Shown: positions 17,680-26,736 of the stretch, one piece after another | Layout: the number at the start of each line of letters is the position of its first letter | Numbering within the stretch: the stretch's first letter is position 1 | Assembly (NCBI GenBank): GCA_964407665.1 | Contig: CAYOWK010000011.1 | Span: forward strand, 21,298-85,297 | Reading direction: 5' to 3' | DNA from: CAYOWK01 sp964407665 | GTDB lineage: Bacteria; Pseudomonadota; Alphaproteobacteria; Caulobacterales; Hyphomonadaceae | Length of the DNA stretch: 64,000 nucleotides | Made by a program: the position numbers and the translations under genes | Notes under the pieces: generated by a model | The model's input: only the letters and a program-made list of their open reading frames with translations | What the model was told of the DNA's origin: nothing | The model's database searches: none

Positions 17680-18867
17680 ATGACGGTTGCACCATCCGTC
17701 CCGCCTCCTGTCCGGGCGGCAGGCGAGCGCGCAACCCTGTGGTTCCTGATGCTGGGCAATGTGGTGATCGGGGCGGGCGTGCTGGCGCCGGCTGCGATGA
17801 TCAACGGGCTGACGGCGGGGCTGGGCGTGTCAGCCGTAGCCATTGGCGCGATGATCGGCTGGGGCGCGCTGGTGCTGGGCGTGGGCGCTCCGACGCTGGC
17901 GCTGGCGACGGCGCGCACGCCGAGGCGACTGCTGCTGGCGGCGAGCCTGATGGTCTATCTGGTGGGCCATGCGGCGTCGGCCCTGGCGCCGGACTACAAT
18001 TCCCTGATGGCGGCGCGGCTGATCATGATCGCGGCGGCGGCGGTCTACACCCCGCAGGCGGCGAGCGCGGTGGCGATGATCGTGCCGGAGGCCCGGCGGT
18101 CGTCCTCCGTGGCCTTCGTGTTCATGGGCTGGCCGCTGGCGACGGCTGTGGCATCCCCCGTGCTGTCGATCGTTGGCGAGACGCTCGGCTGGCGCACCGG
18201 ATACTGGATCATCTCGGGCGCAGCTGCGCTGGCGATGATCGGCGTTGTGGCGTTCACGCCGCGCGCCCTGAAGCCGCCAGTGATGTCGCTGAAGTCGTGG
18301 GGAGAGGTTCTGACGCGGCCCGCGATCCTGACGCTGCTGGCGGCCACGATGGTGCTGGTGGCGGCGCAGTTCTCGCTGTTTGCGTATCTGGCGGCGGAGC
18401 TGAAACGGGCGGCGGGCGCCAATGCCGGCGAAGTGGCGCTGGGGCTGACCGTCTATGGCGGGGCGGCGCTGGCGGGTTCGATCGTCTCGGCCCAGGTGGT
18501 GAAGCGGATGAGCGCCTCGGCGACGCAGATCGCCTGCCAGCTCTGCATCGCCAGCGGGCTGGCGCTGTGGGCGCTGTTCTCGCATTCGCTTCCGATGGCG
18601 CTGTTTGCCGTGTGCGTCTGGGGCCTGGGGTTCGGCGGCGGCGTGTCGATGCAGCAGGCGCGGCTGATCACGGTGGCTCCGGCGCTGGCTCCGGCGTCGG
18701 TCGCGCTCAACACGTCGGTTCTCTATGTGGGGCAGGCCTCCGGCGCGACGCTGGGCGGCGCGATGATCGCGCGCGATCTCAATGACTGGATCGGCTATGT
18801 CGCGGTGGGCATGATGCTGGTCGCGATCAGCCTGTCCTACACGGCGCGGCGGCTGTTCAGGGCGTAG
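17680..18867 (+). CDS. Major facilitator superfamily transporter
   Basis: 395 residues from ATG 17680, preceded by AAGGA at 8 bp; an ATG at 17638 adds 14 residues and lacks such a site. Twelve hydrophobic segments are visible in two halves, with the MFS-typical linker TARTPRRLLLAA after helix 3 and a second half starting near ILTLLAATMVLVAAQFSLF. The composition resembles drug or sugar-efflux (AraJ/YdhP-like) proteins; the substrate is unknown. It is divergent from xerC. Confidence 0.87.
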   Translation: MTVAPSVPPPVRAAGERATLWFLMLGNVVIGAGVLAPAAMINGLTAGLGVSAVAIGAMIGWGALVLGVGAPTLALATARTPRRLLLAASLMVYLVGHAASALAPDYNSLMAARLIMIAAAAVYTPQAASAVAMIVPEARRSSSVAFVFMGWPLATAVASPVLSIVGETLGWRTGYWIISGAAALAMIGVVAFTPRALKPPVMSLKSWGEVLTRPAILTLLAATMVLVAAQFSLFAYLAAELKRAAGANAGEVALGLTVYGGAALAGSIVSAQVVKRMSASATQIACQLCIASGLALWALFSHSLPMALFAVCVWGLGFGGGVSMQQARLITVAPALAPASVALNTSVLYVGQASGATLGGAMIARDLNDWIGYVAVGMMLVAISLSYTARRLFRA

Positions 18868-19049
18868 GACGGTTTCCCCAAGAAGAACTGGTAGCCAGAA
18901 CGCCCCGGCATGTTGGCGTCAGTTGCCCCGCGACGGGCCCAAAAAGACACAAATTCTCCTCTAAATACCTCTTGCCTACTTTATTCTGTGAGTTGAGAAT
19001 ACCATCGGAAGCAAACTGGCTTTTACGTCAGTTTGGGTGGGGGGGTAAA

Positions 19050-19454
19050 ATGCCGATTCACTCGATGAGGTTGTACGCCGGGGTGGACGATTCACTCGAT
19101 GTTGTGTTGGATCTGGATAGTGGGGTCGCGCTACTCAGTCCGGAGCTTTGGCTATACGTCGGTCAGGACGAGGGAGGGCCGACATACGAGAAGCGACGAC
19201 TGTCCGGGGCCTCGACCGAGTCATCAGCCAAATGGACCATTCCCGTACGAGACCCCGACTATACGTCTTTCAAGGTCTACTGGGACGCGATTGATCCGAT
19301 GCAACCTAAATTTGCGTATAACGCGACCCTTGCAGTGAGTGAAAAGAAGTCTGGGATACTCCTGAAGGGTGTGAACCCGCGCATTTTTCCATGCAAATTG
19401 GGCGCATCGGACCCTGGGGCGGGTAGCGAAGTCGCACGCGTGGTTGTTAAATGA
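19050..19454 (+). CDS. Small beta-rich orphan protein, first gene of a low-GC pair
   Basis: 134 residues from ATG 19050, preceded by a run of seven Gs as ribosome site. No signal peptide or membrane segment. Alternating hydrophobic/polar pattern (MRLYAGVDDSLDVVLDLDSGV, WTIPVRDPDYTSFKVYW) suggests a beta-sandwich. Its stop overlaps the start of the next gene (ATGA at 19451-19454), so the two are translationally coupled. Local GC is visibly lower (several 60-base lines near 42-45%) than in the flanks, suggesting acquisition. No family recognised. Confidence 0.7.
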   Translation: MPIHSMRLYAGVDDSLDVVLDLDSGVALLSPELWLYVGQDEGGPTYEKRRLSGASTESSAKWTIPVRDPDYTSFKVYWDAIDPMQPKFAYNATLAVSEKKSGILLKGVNPRIFPCKLGASDPGAGSEVARVVVK

Positions 19455-20716
19455 GAAATTCTGCGTGTGCCCTCGTTTTGCTTGCGGCGATTGCGTTTGG
19501 CGATACTGCGGTAGCGCAGTCTGCGGAGGGAAATGAAGATATTGTTCTAAAAGAAAAAAACACTGACCTGATCGGTAGTTTTGATATCGATACAACTATA
19601 CCGGACTCGCCAGGATTTGCTGCGATTGGTGTGGATCCGGCTTCGGTCCTGGATCCCGGTGTCGATCCGATCACTTTCGCCAGCCTCACGCAGTTCCTAG
19701 ATGAGGATAGGAATCTTAAGTCAGGATTTGCGTTAGGTGGTTCGCCATATTGGTGGGGCAACGACCGCAAACGCCTCTGGGATTATCGTCACAATACGTC
19801 ACCCTTGGAGCGGATAGCTGCGCGCGCCAGTATCAGCGCTGCTTTTGCAGATGGTGGAGAAGCCAAAACCGACAAGCTGGGTTTTGGTATCAAGACCGAC
19901 CTGCTCGACGACAACGACTACCGCCTCGACGCCGCGCTTTATGATTGCGTCGCCACAGCATATGCGCCCGTAGGCCTCCAATTCCGTCCAACAGCAGAAC
20001 AACAGGAAGCATTCGCTGCGGAAGCTCTCAAGCGACTAGTGGCGGGCGGGAACAGCCAGCCCACGGATGAGGCGGTCGATGATCTTGCTTTTGAGATCGA
20101 GACAGCCTGGCGCAGGGGCGTGGAAACTGGGGCAGCGTCCGCACTCTATGACAAGAAGCGTACCGGCTGTCAGGAAGAGGCCTCAAAACGAAATGCCGTC
20201 AAACCATCCTTCGTCGTTGCGGCGGGCGTCTCGGTGGTGCTCGACAATGGCGACGCGACCGACTGGGAGGCAACCGGGGGCAACCTGTGGATGGCCTACC
20301 GGTATCCGCTGGGAATTATTGGAGGTCAGGCGGCAGGGATCGATCCAGCGACGAACAACCCAATCGAGACCAAGCCGTCGTACGTTACGTTTTCCGTGAA
20401 CTATGCTTTCGACCAGGTAGAGAAGGCCGGCGCCGAAGAAGTGAAGTCGGATGCAGCCGTCTTTGGCCTGATTGGAGGGTATGAAACGGACACGATGCGA
20501 GTTTCAGCTCAAGTCGGCTACAAGTACGTCGATTATGCGGGAAATGCGGCAGGCCTAACCGACGATAGCTACAGTGTTTTTTCTGTTGGTGCAGCGCTGA
20601 GAATTAACAAGAATCTCTGGCTCAAGGTCGACGCGGGCGAGACCGGCGAGCGCCAGGCTGTCTCGGACAGGCGCGATTCCTACGTCAAGTTGAGCTTTGC
20701 CTACGATCTCGGATAG
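19451..20716 (+). CDS. Putative outer-membrane beta-barrel protein, second gene of a low-GC pair
   Basis: 421 residues with a signal peptide (ALVLLAAIAFGDTAVAQ, cleavage about residue 23). The last 200 residues alternate in barrel fashion (FVVAAGVSVVLDNGD, SYVTFSVNYAFDQV, RVSAQVGYKYVDYAG, YSVFSVGAALRINKNLWLKVD, SYVKLSFAYDLG), with a near-C-terminal aromatic typical of outer-membrane proteins. The middle has two cysteines in helical regions that could be a periplasmic insert. It starts inside the stop codon of the preceding gene. Codon use is AT-richer than in neighbours at the 5' end. Function unknown; the pair looks like a mobile accessory unit. Confidence 0.7.
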   Translation: MRNSACALVLLAAIAFGDTAVAQSAEGNEDIVLKEKNTDLIGSFDIDTTIPDSPGFAAIGVDPASVLDPGVDPITFASLTQFLDEDRNLKSGFALGGSPYWWGNDRKRLWDYRHNTSPLERIAARASISAAFADGGEAKTDKLGFGIKTDLLDDNDYRLDAALYDCVATAYAPVGLQFRPTAEQQEAFAAEALKRLVAGGNSQPTDEAVDDLAFEIETAWRRGVETGAASALYDKKRTGCQEEASKRNAVKPSFVVAAGVSVVLDNGDATDWEATGGNLWMAYRYPLGIIGGQAAGIDPATNNPIETKPSYVTFSVNYAFDQVEKAGAEEVKSDAAVFGLIGGYETDTMRVSAQVGYKYVDYAGNAAGLTDDSYSVFSVGAALRINKNLWLKVDAGETGERQAVSDRRDSYVKLSFAYDLG

Positions 20717-21137
20717 TTGCGCCAAGGCGCACGAGCCGACTTGAAGGTGGAGGATGGGCTACATGTCGGAGCCGCGTGACGGAATGAACGCGGTCCGTAG
20801 CAAATTGGACCAGCCGGGCGACGCTTCCAGATCAGCAGAACCAGATCAGGGGACGTGATAACGACGATTCACCCTCAAACGAGCACCTGAATCAGGTTGC
20901 CGCTTCGAGGAATATCTCAAATCCACACCTGTCCGATCAACTTCGGCGCGGGCCGGCGGGTCCTTGCATCCTTCCGGAACCCGCGCCGAGGCTTTGGAGT
21001 ACTGAACTGCCGACAGGGCTACGCGGCGGATCGTTAACGGTTTCTGACACAACCCGGGTTTGAGCCCGAACGCCTGTGAATGTCCTGCAGGCGCCTGAAC
21101 GCGCGGCGGAAAAGGCGGGCGTCTGCCCAAAAAAGGA
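20717..21137 (+). other. Non-coding gap with a hairpin and a possible 31-residue ORF
   Basis: No standard gene is visible. A possible microORF runs 20763-20858 (start MSEPRDGMNAVRSKLDQPGD) with GGAGGA about 8 bp ahead of its ATG; support is weak. At 20944-20988 CGGCGCGGG pairs with CCCGCGCCG (perfect 9 bp), a plausible end point for transcripts from the low-GC pair although no T-run follows. The rest shows nothing I can name. Confidence 0.4.
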
Positions 21138-21170
21138 CCGCCCCGCCTGAGGGTCCATCAGGCGGGGCGG
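21138..21170 (-). terminator. Intrinsic terminator of the first TonB-receptor gene
   Basis: CCGCCCCGCCTGA and its exact complement form a 13-bp stem around a 7-nt loop; read on the minus strand it is followed by TCCTTTTTT. It lies 64 bp after the stop of the 21234-23624 gene. An identical 33-nt hairpin lies at 23788-23820 behind the neighbouring receptor gene. Confidence 0.85.
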
Positions 21171-21183
21171 CTCAACTCCGCTT

Positions 21184-21223
21184 GACCGGTCCGGGGGATG
21201 CTTGCTTCCACCCGGCGCCGGTC
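21184..21223 (-). ncRNA. 3'-UTR stem-loop with conserved 15-nt loop (copy 1)
   Basis: GACCGG/CCGGTC (6 bp), a small internal loop, then CCGGG/CCCGG (5 bp) carry the apical loop GGATGCTTGCTTCCA (plus-strand sense; TGGAAGCAAGCATCC in the transcript). It sits between the receptor stop codon and the terminator. The second receptor gene has the same apical loop on a different outer stem (23830-23879), which suggests that structure is being kept. Confidence 0.6.
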
Positions 21224-21233
21224 TGGCGGCAAA

Positions 21234-23624
21234 CTAGAAGGAGTAGCGGCCGATCAGCTGCCAGGTCGGGCCGGCCTTCTCGGTTTCGAGTTCGTACTCG
21301 TCATAGGACCGGGAGATCTGGTCGCCGACGGTGGTGAACTTGTCGAACACCTCGTCCTTCGAGCCGTCGAGCAGGTTGGAGCCCGTGAGGCGGAGCGTGA
21401 AGTTCTTGCCGAACGATTTCTCGACAAAGGCTTCCAGAACGCCGCCGTAGGAGGTGACGACTTCCTCGCCGACAACGCGGCTCTTCGCATCGCCCTGGGT
21501 GCGGTAGGTCACACCGAAAGCAGCGTTGAGCGCCGTGAAATCATGGATGAAGCCGGCGTTGAAGACGTAGTCCGACTGGTCGTTGAACTTGCGCGAGCCA
21601 AACTCGTCGTCGATCTCGCTGTCGAGCCACGAGTAGTTCATAAACACGCCGGTATCCGGCAGGCCGATGAAGGACAGCGGGGTCGAGGCGTCGAATTCGA
21701 CGCCGTAGACCGTGCCGTCACCGGAGTTGACGGGCGAGTAGATGAACGTGCCCGCACCTTCATCGCCTTCCAGCGGAACTCCGGCCGAGTTACGGACCGT
21801 GGCCAGCTCGATCAGGTCTTCCACGGCGCGGTAGAAGATGTTGAAGCCGATGACGCCTTCGCGTCCGACCTGACGCTCATAGCCGACATCGAGGCCCCAG
21901 GCGGTTTCCGGCTCGAGGTCCGGATTGCCCTGGAAGTCGTTGTCTCCAAGTTCTGTGGTCAGCAGGGCGGGCGACAGGAAGTTGAAGGACGGGTTGCGGA
22001 TGGTGCGGGCGACCGAGGCGTTGACCCGGTCAGCGCCGGTCAGGTTCCAGCGCAGGTGGGCGGACGGCAGGAAGATGCCGTAGTCGTTGCCCTGCGAGGC
22101 CGGGACCGTGCGATCGACAATGTCGATGTCCGTGGCTTCATAGCGGATGCCGGCTTCCCAGGCGAAGGCGCCGGTCTCTCCGGAGAGCATGGCATAGGGC
22201 GCCAGCTGCGTCCGCTCGATCGTGTTGTCGCCGCCGTCATTGGCGGAGATCGCCGGGTTGAAGTTGAAGCCGGGAATGCCGGTCCCGCTGGCGTCGGGAA
22301 GGGCCGAGCCGGCGGGGATGGCCGGAAGACCACCGGACCCCGTGCGCGAGCGGCCCTCGCCGCTGAAATTGTCCCGCTTCTTGGAGTCGAACTGGAAGCC
22401 GACCTCGAGTTCCCCGAAGCCGATGTCGCGCTCGTGGTCGATCTTGGCCTTCATCTCGACGTCGTCGACGTCGGCGCGGACCAAGTCCCGCGTGAAGCGG
22501 TCGCCTTCGGGATAGATGACCGCATCGCGGCGGTATTCCATCTCGTTCTCGAACTCGTTCTCGCGCTGCTTGAACTCGGCAAAGCCAACCTTGAACGTCG
22601 TCTCCCCGCCAAAGGCGTCGAGCTCATATTCGCCATTCAGCGACCAGGAATCCTGCTGTGTATCGACGTCGTTGTCGTTCAGAGTGGTCAGGTTTGTGTT
22701 GTTGCGGATTCCGGCGATGTACTCGATCGAATCCTCGTCAGCTGTGCGATCGGTGCGGACGTAGATGCCGTCGATCTTGAACTCGCCCGGGCCCGCCTCG
22801 ATCTCGTAGGCGAAATTGGCCGAGTAGTCCGTGCCGTCGCGGGTATCGGTCTGGTCCTCGATGTTCACGAGTGCGCCGCCCGGCGCGTCATAGCGCGCGG
22901 AGAATTTCTCCTTCGGATTGCGGCGGCCCTGGACGTTGAAGCCGGTCAGCAGGCGGCCGCCGCCGACTTCGCCGCCCCAGACGGCGCCGTAGGTTTCACG
23001 GACGCGGCCGTCGTTGAAGCCAAGCGCTCCGGCGCGGACATAGCCGCCGTCGAGGCTGTAGCCGTCGCGCAGGACGATGTTGATGGCGCCGGCCATCGCG
23101 TCGCCCGAGCGGTTGGCGGAGGCCGAACGCACGACTTCGACGCGCTCGATCAGCTCGGCGGGAATACGGTCGACGAAGAAGGAGCCGTCGGCGCCGCTGC
23201 CAAACCCGCCGGAACCGTCGCCGGCGCCCGGCACTTTCTCGCCGTTGATGAGGATCTGGGTGTAGGCGGGATCGAGGCCGCGCAGGCGCACGCCGTCAGA
23301 CTCCAGAACGTCGGAGAGGAAAGCCACCGAGGGAACGCGCTTGAGGGCGTCGCCAACCGTGAGCGGCTCGAAGCGCTGGAAGTAGTCCGTGCCGTATTCG
23401 AGGACAGGCGCGGTCTCGTCGGTGCGATTGCGGTAGGTGATGCCGCCGAGAACGACGATGGTCTCCGCAGCGCGGACGTCTTCGTCGTCGCCGTCATCGA
23501 CCTGCTGCGGGCCGGCGGCGGCAACCGCCTGGGCGTCCTGCGCCATGGCGGAAGGAGCGAAGCCGAAGCAGAGCGCGGCGCTGGCCACGCCCATCAGCCA
23601 GGAAGCGCGAAGATTGGATTTCAT
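21234..23624 (-). CDS. TonB-dependent outer-membrane receptor (first of tandem pair)
   Basis: 796 residues. Signal peptide MKSNLRASWLMGVASAALCF ending near AMAQ; plug domain with VGDALKRVPSVAF, VRLRGLDPAYTQILINGEKV, ERVEVVRSASANRSGDAMAGAINIVL; then a long beta-barrel that ends in GRYSF with the C-terminal Phe used for outer-membrane insertion. Such receptors import siderophores, vitamins, carbohydrates or other large substrates with energy from TonB. No obvious TonB-box is certain, though AAETIVVLGG occupies the right place. No degradative genes are adjacent, so the ligand is unknown. It shares signal peptide, leader and trailer sequences with the next receptor. Confidence 0.92.
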   Translation of the reverse strand: MKSNLRASWLMGVASAALCFGFAPSAMAQDAQAVAAAGPQQVDDGDDEDVRAAETIVVLGGITYRNRTDETAPVLEYGTDYFQRFEPLTVGDALKRVPSVAFLSDVLESDGVRLRGLDPAYTQILINGEKVPGAGDGSGGFGSGADGSFFVDRIPAELIERVEVVRSASANRSGDAMAGAINIVLRDGYSLDGGYVRAGALGFNDGRVRETYGAVWGGEVGGGRLLTGFNVQGRRNPKEKFSARYDAPGGALVNIEDQTDTRDGTDYSANFAYEIEAGPGEFKIDGIYVRTDRTADEDSIEYIAGIRNNTNLTTLNDNDVDTQQDSWSLNGEYELDAFGGETTFKVGFAEFKQRENEFENEMEYRRDAVIYPEGDRFTRDLVRADVDDVEMKAKIDHERDIGFGELEVGFQFDSKKRDNFSGEGRSRTGSGGLPAIPAGSALPDASGTGIPGFNFNPAISANDGGDNTIERTQLAPYAMLSGETGAFAWEAGIRYEATDIDIVDRTVPASQGNDYGIFLPSAHLRWNLTGADRVNASVARTIRNPSFNFLSPALLTTELGDNDFQGNPDLEPETAWGLDVGYERQVGREGVIGFNIFYRAVEDLIELATVRNSAGVPLEGDEGAGTFIYSPVNSGDGTVYGVEFDASTPLSFIGLPDTGVFMNYSWLDSEIDDEFGSRKFNDQSDYVFNAGFIHDFTALNAAFGVTYRTQGDAKSRVVGEEVVTSYGGVLEAFVEKSFGKNFTLRLTGSNLLDGSKDEVFDKFTTVGDQISRSYDEYELETEKAGPTWQLIGRYSF

Positions 23625-23732
23625 GTAGTCCCCTTGCCGTCACCGTGGTTCGGCGTGGGGCATAGTCCGGCTCAGTGACGGACAGGCGACGTTTGGGATT
23701 CAGAATTGTGACAGACCGAATCCGGCACGGAT

Positions 23733-23750
23733 TGTGTCTGAACTGACACA
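23733..23750. promoter_or_regulatory. Palindrome upstream of the first receptor gene
   Basis: TGTGTC, 6 nt, GACACA: an exact 6-bp inverted repeat about 110 bp upstream of the ATG at 23624, in the right range for an operator or activator site. It lies between the receptor promoter region and the terminator of the neighbouring gene. Unproven. Confidence 0.35.
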
Positions 23751-23787
23751 CACCGTCGCCGGGCTCGAGGCCGCCGCAGACAACAAA

Positions 23788-23820
23788 CCGCCCCGCCTGA
23801 GGGTCCATCAGGCGGGGCGG
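23788..23820 (-). terminator. Intrinsic terminator of the second TonB-receptor gene
   Basis: Identical 33-nt hairpin to the one at 21138-21170: 13-bp stem, 7-nt loop, followed on the minus strand by TTTGTTGT. It lies 67 bp after the stop of the 23887-26616 gene. Confidence 0.8.
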
Positions 23821-23829
23821 CAGGGTTGA

Positions 23830-23879
23830 CCCCTCGCCTGACCCGGGGATGCTTGCTTCCACCGGGATCGGGCGAGGGG
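23830..23879 (-). ncRNA. 3'-UTR stem-loop with conserved 15-nt loop (copy 2)
   Basis: CCCCTCGCC/GGCGAGGGG (9 bp), an internal loop, CCCGG/CCGGG (5 bp), then the apical loop GGATGCTTGCTTCCA at 23847-23861, the same 15 nt as in copy 1. The outer stem sequence differs completely from copy 1 but still pairs perfectly. It lies between the receptor stop codon and the terminator. Confidence 0.6.
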
Positions 23880-23886
23880 ACGGCAG

Positions 23887-26616
23887 CTAGTAGTTGAAGC
23901 GCAGGCCCATCATGTAGCGCGTTCCGAAGGTCTCGTACTCGATCGGATACTGTTTGGCGCCGCGATACCGGATGGCGGCGTAGTCGCCGAGGTTCGCCGC
24001 GTCGAAGAACCATTCGAGGTTGTCGTTGAAGCGATAGCGGATCGAGAGATCGATCTCCTGGTCGTCGTCCCAGTAGGTGTCGCCGTTCGAGGCAGACTGA
24101 GCGGTATCGCCCAGGCCCTGGATCCAGGCGGTGCGGAACTGCCAGGCAAGGCGGACGGAGAGGTCGTACTTCTCGTAGATCAGCTGGGCGTTGTAGACCG
24201 CATCCGACGTACCCGGCAGGTTGACCTTGCGGCCGTTGCGTTCGACTTCGCTGTCGATCCAGGTTCCCGACGCGCGGACGCCGAAGCCGCCGAGCCAGTC
24301 GGGCAGCCCGGTCGTGTCGACGAGCGACTGCGCCGTCTGCGAGGCGAAGATCTCGATGCCCTGCAGATAGCCGTCGCCGCCATTGTCGATAGCCGTGAAG
24401 TCATAGCCGCTGCGGTCGATCCCGCCAAAGTTGAGGACGTCGAGCCCGAACTCGGGAAGCGTGCGCGTGTAGAGGAAGCCCTCGATGTTCTTGTAGAACA
24501 CGCCAGCCGAGATGAAGCCCTCGGGCTCCATGTACCATTCGTAGTAGACGTCGATGCCCTGCTGTTTTTCCGGTTCGGCATTGGGGTTGCCGCCCGATAC
24601 GGTCTGCGCCGTGTCGTTGAAGGTGAAGTTCGGACGGAGGTCGTCGAAGTCGGGACGCGACGCTGACGTCGTGAGGCCGACGCGGAGCTTCATCTCCTCG
24701 TTGATATCCCAGTTGAGGTGGGCGCTCGGATAGACCAGTGTCTCCTCGCCCTCGGTCTCAACCAGCCGCTGGTCGGGCTGGCCGATCCGGATATAGGCTT
24801 GGCCCTTGTTCTTGAAGTTCTCGACGCGGGCGCCGAACACCAGATTGCCCCAGTCGAAGTCGAGCTTGCCCATTGCGTAACCGGCGAGGATTTCCTCTCC
24901 GACCTTCCAGTAGCTGGACGTGTCGCCGGTGCGATCCCGCGAGCCGATCCCGCGGTTCTGCAGGTCAAGGGCGAACGCCTCCAGCGCCGACTTGTTGTGG
25001 TAGCGGAAAGCGTAGTTGGTCTCGAGGTCGCCGAGATAGGGCTTGCGCATGAAGATCGAGTCCCATGCGGCGGTGGGGCCCGTCGACAGGATTTCCGGCA
25101 CGGCGACGCCTGCGGTGACGAGTTGCGCGCGGGTGGTGGTCCAGGTCGACTGCGAAGACTTCTTGGTGCGGTCCGTGTACATGAAACCGGCGTCGAAGTC
25201 GAAGTCGAGACCCGCGATCTCGAACGAGCGGCCGGCGTCCGCCTTGAGCGTGTAGGCCTGCGTTTCGTCGCCGCCCGAACGGCGGGAGATGCTCTGGAAG
25301 TCGACCGGGAATTCCTCGACCGACATCACTGGCGCGCCGCGCGTGCGGGCTCCAGTCACACCCGTGGTGCGGTAAAGCAGGATGCGGTGATCTTCCGGAT
25401 CCCTGAAGTCGTAGGACACGGTCGGCCGGCTCGTGAACGTGCTGGGGCTCTGCCAGCTCGGCGTCGCCGGAGCATCGCGGCCGTCGGCTGTGTAGGCGTA
25501 GTTGGCGCGCCAGGACACGTCCCAGTCAGACACTTCGTGCTCGCCGCCCAGGGTCGAGAGATAGGTGTCTTCCTCGGACTCCAGCGAGTTCGTGTTGAGG
25601 TTGATCCGCGCGCCATAGGACGTACCCGTGAACGCCGAATTGCCGGAGGCGGCGGTCTGGTAGGAGTTCGAGGCGCCGGTCGGTCCGGTTCCCTGGTCGA
25701 GGCGGAAGAGGTAGTTCGAACGCAGCTCTTCGTCCGTGTAGTTGGTCCAGGTGTTGTTCCAGAAGAGCAGGTGATCGTCGTTGATCTGGTAGTCGGCGCG
25801 GAAGGCGAGCGACTGGTTCTCGCGGGTCAGACGGTAGAGCTTGTTCTCGTGCTCGCGGGCGTAGAAGCCGCCCTGCGCGTCTGTCGACGCCAGATAGGGG
25901 TCGGTTTCCCAGTTGTCGGTCGCCATGTTGCGCCGGTAGTAGGACGCGGAGGCGAGCAGGCCGAGCCGGCCGTCGAGGAAGGTGTTGGAGACGATGACCG
26001 AGCTGTCGGTCTCCTCGCCGCCGCCGAGCGTGACGATGCCGGCGCCGATCCTGCCGTTGACGTGCAGGCCGTCATAGTCGAACGCGGAGCGCGTGATGAC
26101 GTTGACGTTGCCGGCGACGGTGTCGCCCGGCATGTTCGGCGTCACGGCCTTGGTGACGACAACCTGTTTCGAAACCGCGGACGGGATGTTGTCGAAGCGC
26201 GTGCCGCGACCTTCCGGAGACACAACCGAGAGGCCGTCGAAGGATAGCGTCGACCAGTAGTTCGGCGTGCCGCGCAGGTTGATGTAGCGGGCCTGCCCCT
26301 GGTCGCGCTCGATGGCGACGCCCGGCAGGCGGCCGACGGCGAAGGCGATGTTCTGGTCCGGCAGGTTGCCGATGGCGTCGGCGGAGAGCACCGACACGAC
26401 GCTGTCAGCTTCGCGCTGGATGGCGAGCGAGGCGGCTTCGGAGTCGGCGAGCGGCCGGCCCGTAACGGTGATCGTCTCGGTTTGCGGGCCGGTGGTCTGG
26501 GGACCTGCCGCTGCAGCGGTCTGTGCGTCCTGTGCAAGGGCCACCGGAGCAGCGCCAAAGCAGAGCGCGGCGCTGGCTGCGCCCAGTAGCCAGGAAGTGC
26601 GAAGTCTGTTCGTCAT
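23887..26616 (-). CDS. TonB-dependent outer-membrane receptor (second of tandem pair)
   Basis: 909 residues. Signal peptide MTNRLRTSWLLGAASAALCF with cleavage near ALAQ; a TonB-box-like TETITVTG at about residue 47; plug with DAIGNLPDQNIAFAVGRLPGVAIERDQGQ and RYINLRGTPNYWSTLSFDG, then MPGDTVAGNVNVITRSAFDY. This plug signature is that of the large TonB receptors often linked to carbohydrate or polymer uptake. The barrel closes with YMMGLRFNY (aromatic C-terminus). Its signal peptide resembles that of the neighbouring receptor, but the barrels differ, so the two are a diverged tandem pair. Ligand unknown. Confidence 0.92.
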   Translation of the reverse strand: MTNRLRTSWLLGAASAALCFGAAPVALAQDAQTAAAAGPQTTGPQTETITVTGRPLADSEAASLAIQREADSVVSVLSADAIGNLPDQNIAFAVGRLPGVAIERDQGQARYINLRGTPNYWSTLSFDGLSVVSPEGRGTRFDNIPSAVSKQVVVTKAVTPNMPGDTVAGNVNVITRSAFDYDGLHVNGRIGAGIVTLGGGEETDSSVIVSNTFLDGRLGLLASASYYRRNMATDNWETDPYLASTDAQGGFYAREHENKLYRLTRENQSLAFRADYQINDDHLLFWNNTWTNYTDEELRSNYLFRLDQGTGPTGASNSYQTAASGNSAFTGTSYGARINLNTNSLESEEDTYLSTLGGEHEVSDWDVSWRANYAYTADGRDAPATPSWQSPSTFTSRPTVSYDFRDPEDHRILLYRTTGVTGARTRGAPVMSVEEFPVDFQSISRRSGGDETQAYTLKADAGRSFEIAGLDFDFDAGFMYTDRTKKSSQSTWTTTRAQLVTAGVAVPEILSTGPTAAWDSIFMRKPYLGDLETNYAFRYHNKSALEAFALDLQNRGIGSRDRTGDTSSYWKVGEEILAGYAMGKLDFDWGNLVFGARVENFKNKGQAYIRIGQPDQRLVETEGEETLVYPSAHLNWDINEEMKLRVGLTTSASRPDFDDLRPNFTFNDTAQTVSGGNPNAEPEKQQGIDVYYEWYMEPEGFISAGVFYKNIEGFLYTRTLPEFGLDVLNFGGIDRSGYDFTAIDNGGDGYLQGIEIFASQTAQSLVDTTGLPDWLGGFGVRASGTWIDSEVERNGRKVNLPGTSDAVYNAQLIYEKYDLSVRLAWQFRTAWIQGLGDTAQSASNGDTYWDDDQEIDLSIRYRFNDNLEWFFDAANLGDYAAIRYRGAKQYPIEYETFGTRYMMGLRFNY

Positions 26617-26736
26617 GGAGGCCCCTTGCCGTCACCGTGTTCGGCGTGGGGCTTAGGCCTTGCCAGTGACGCAGCGGCGACGATTGGGATTCAGTACGAT
26701 GACAAGCCCATTCGGACCGAGAGGTGTGTCCCTACT

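Noticed and set aside
21198..26247. Long plus-strand frames (826 and 509 codons) antisense to the receptor genes
   Set aside because: Val/Gly/Arg-rich composition, no family features, and exact overlap with clear TonB-dependent receptors on the other strand.
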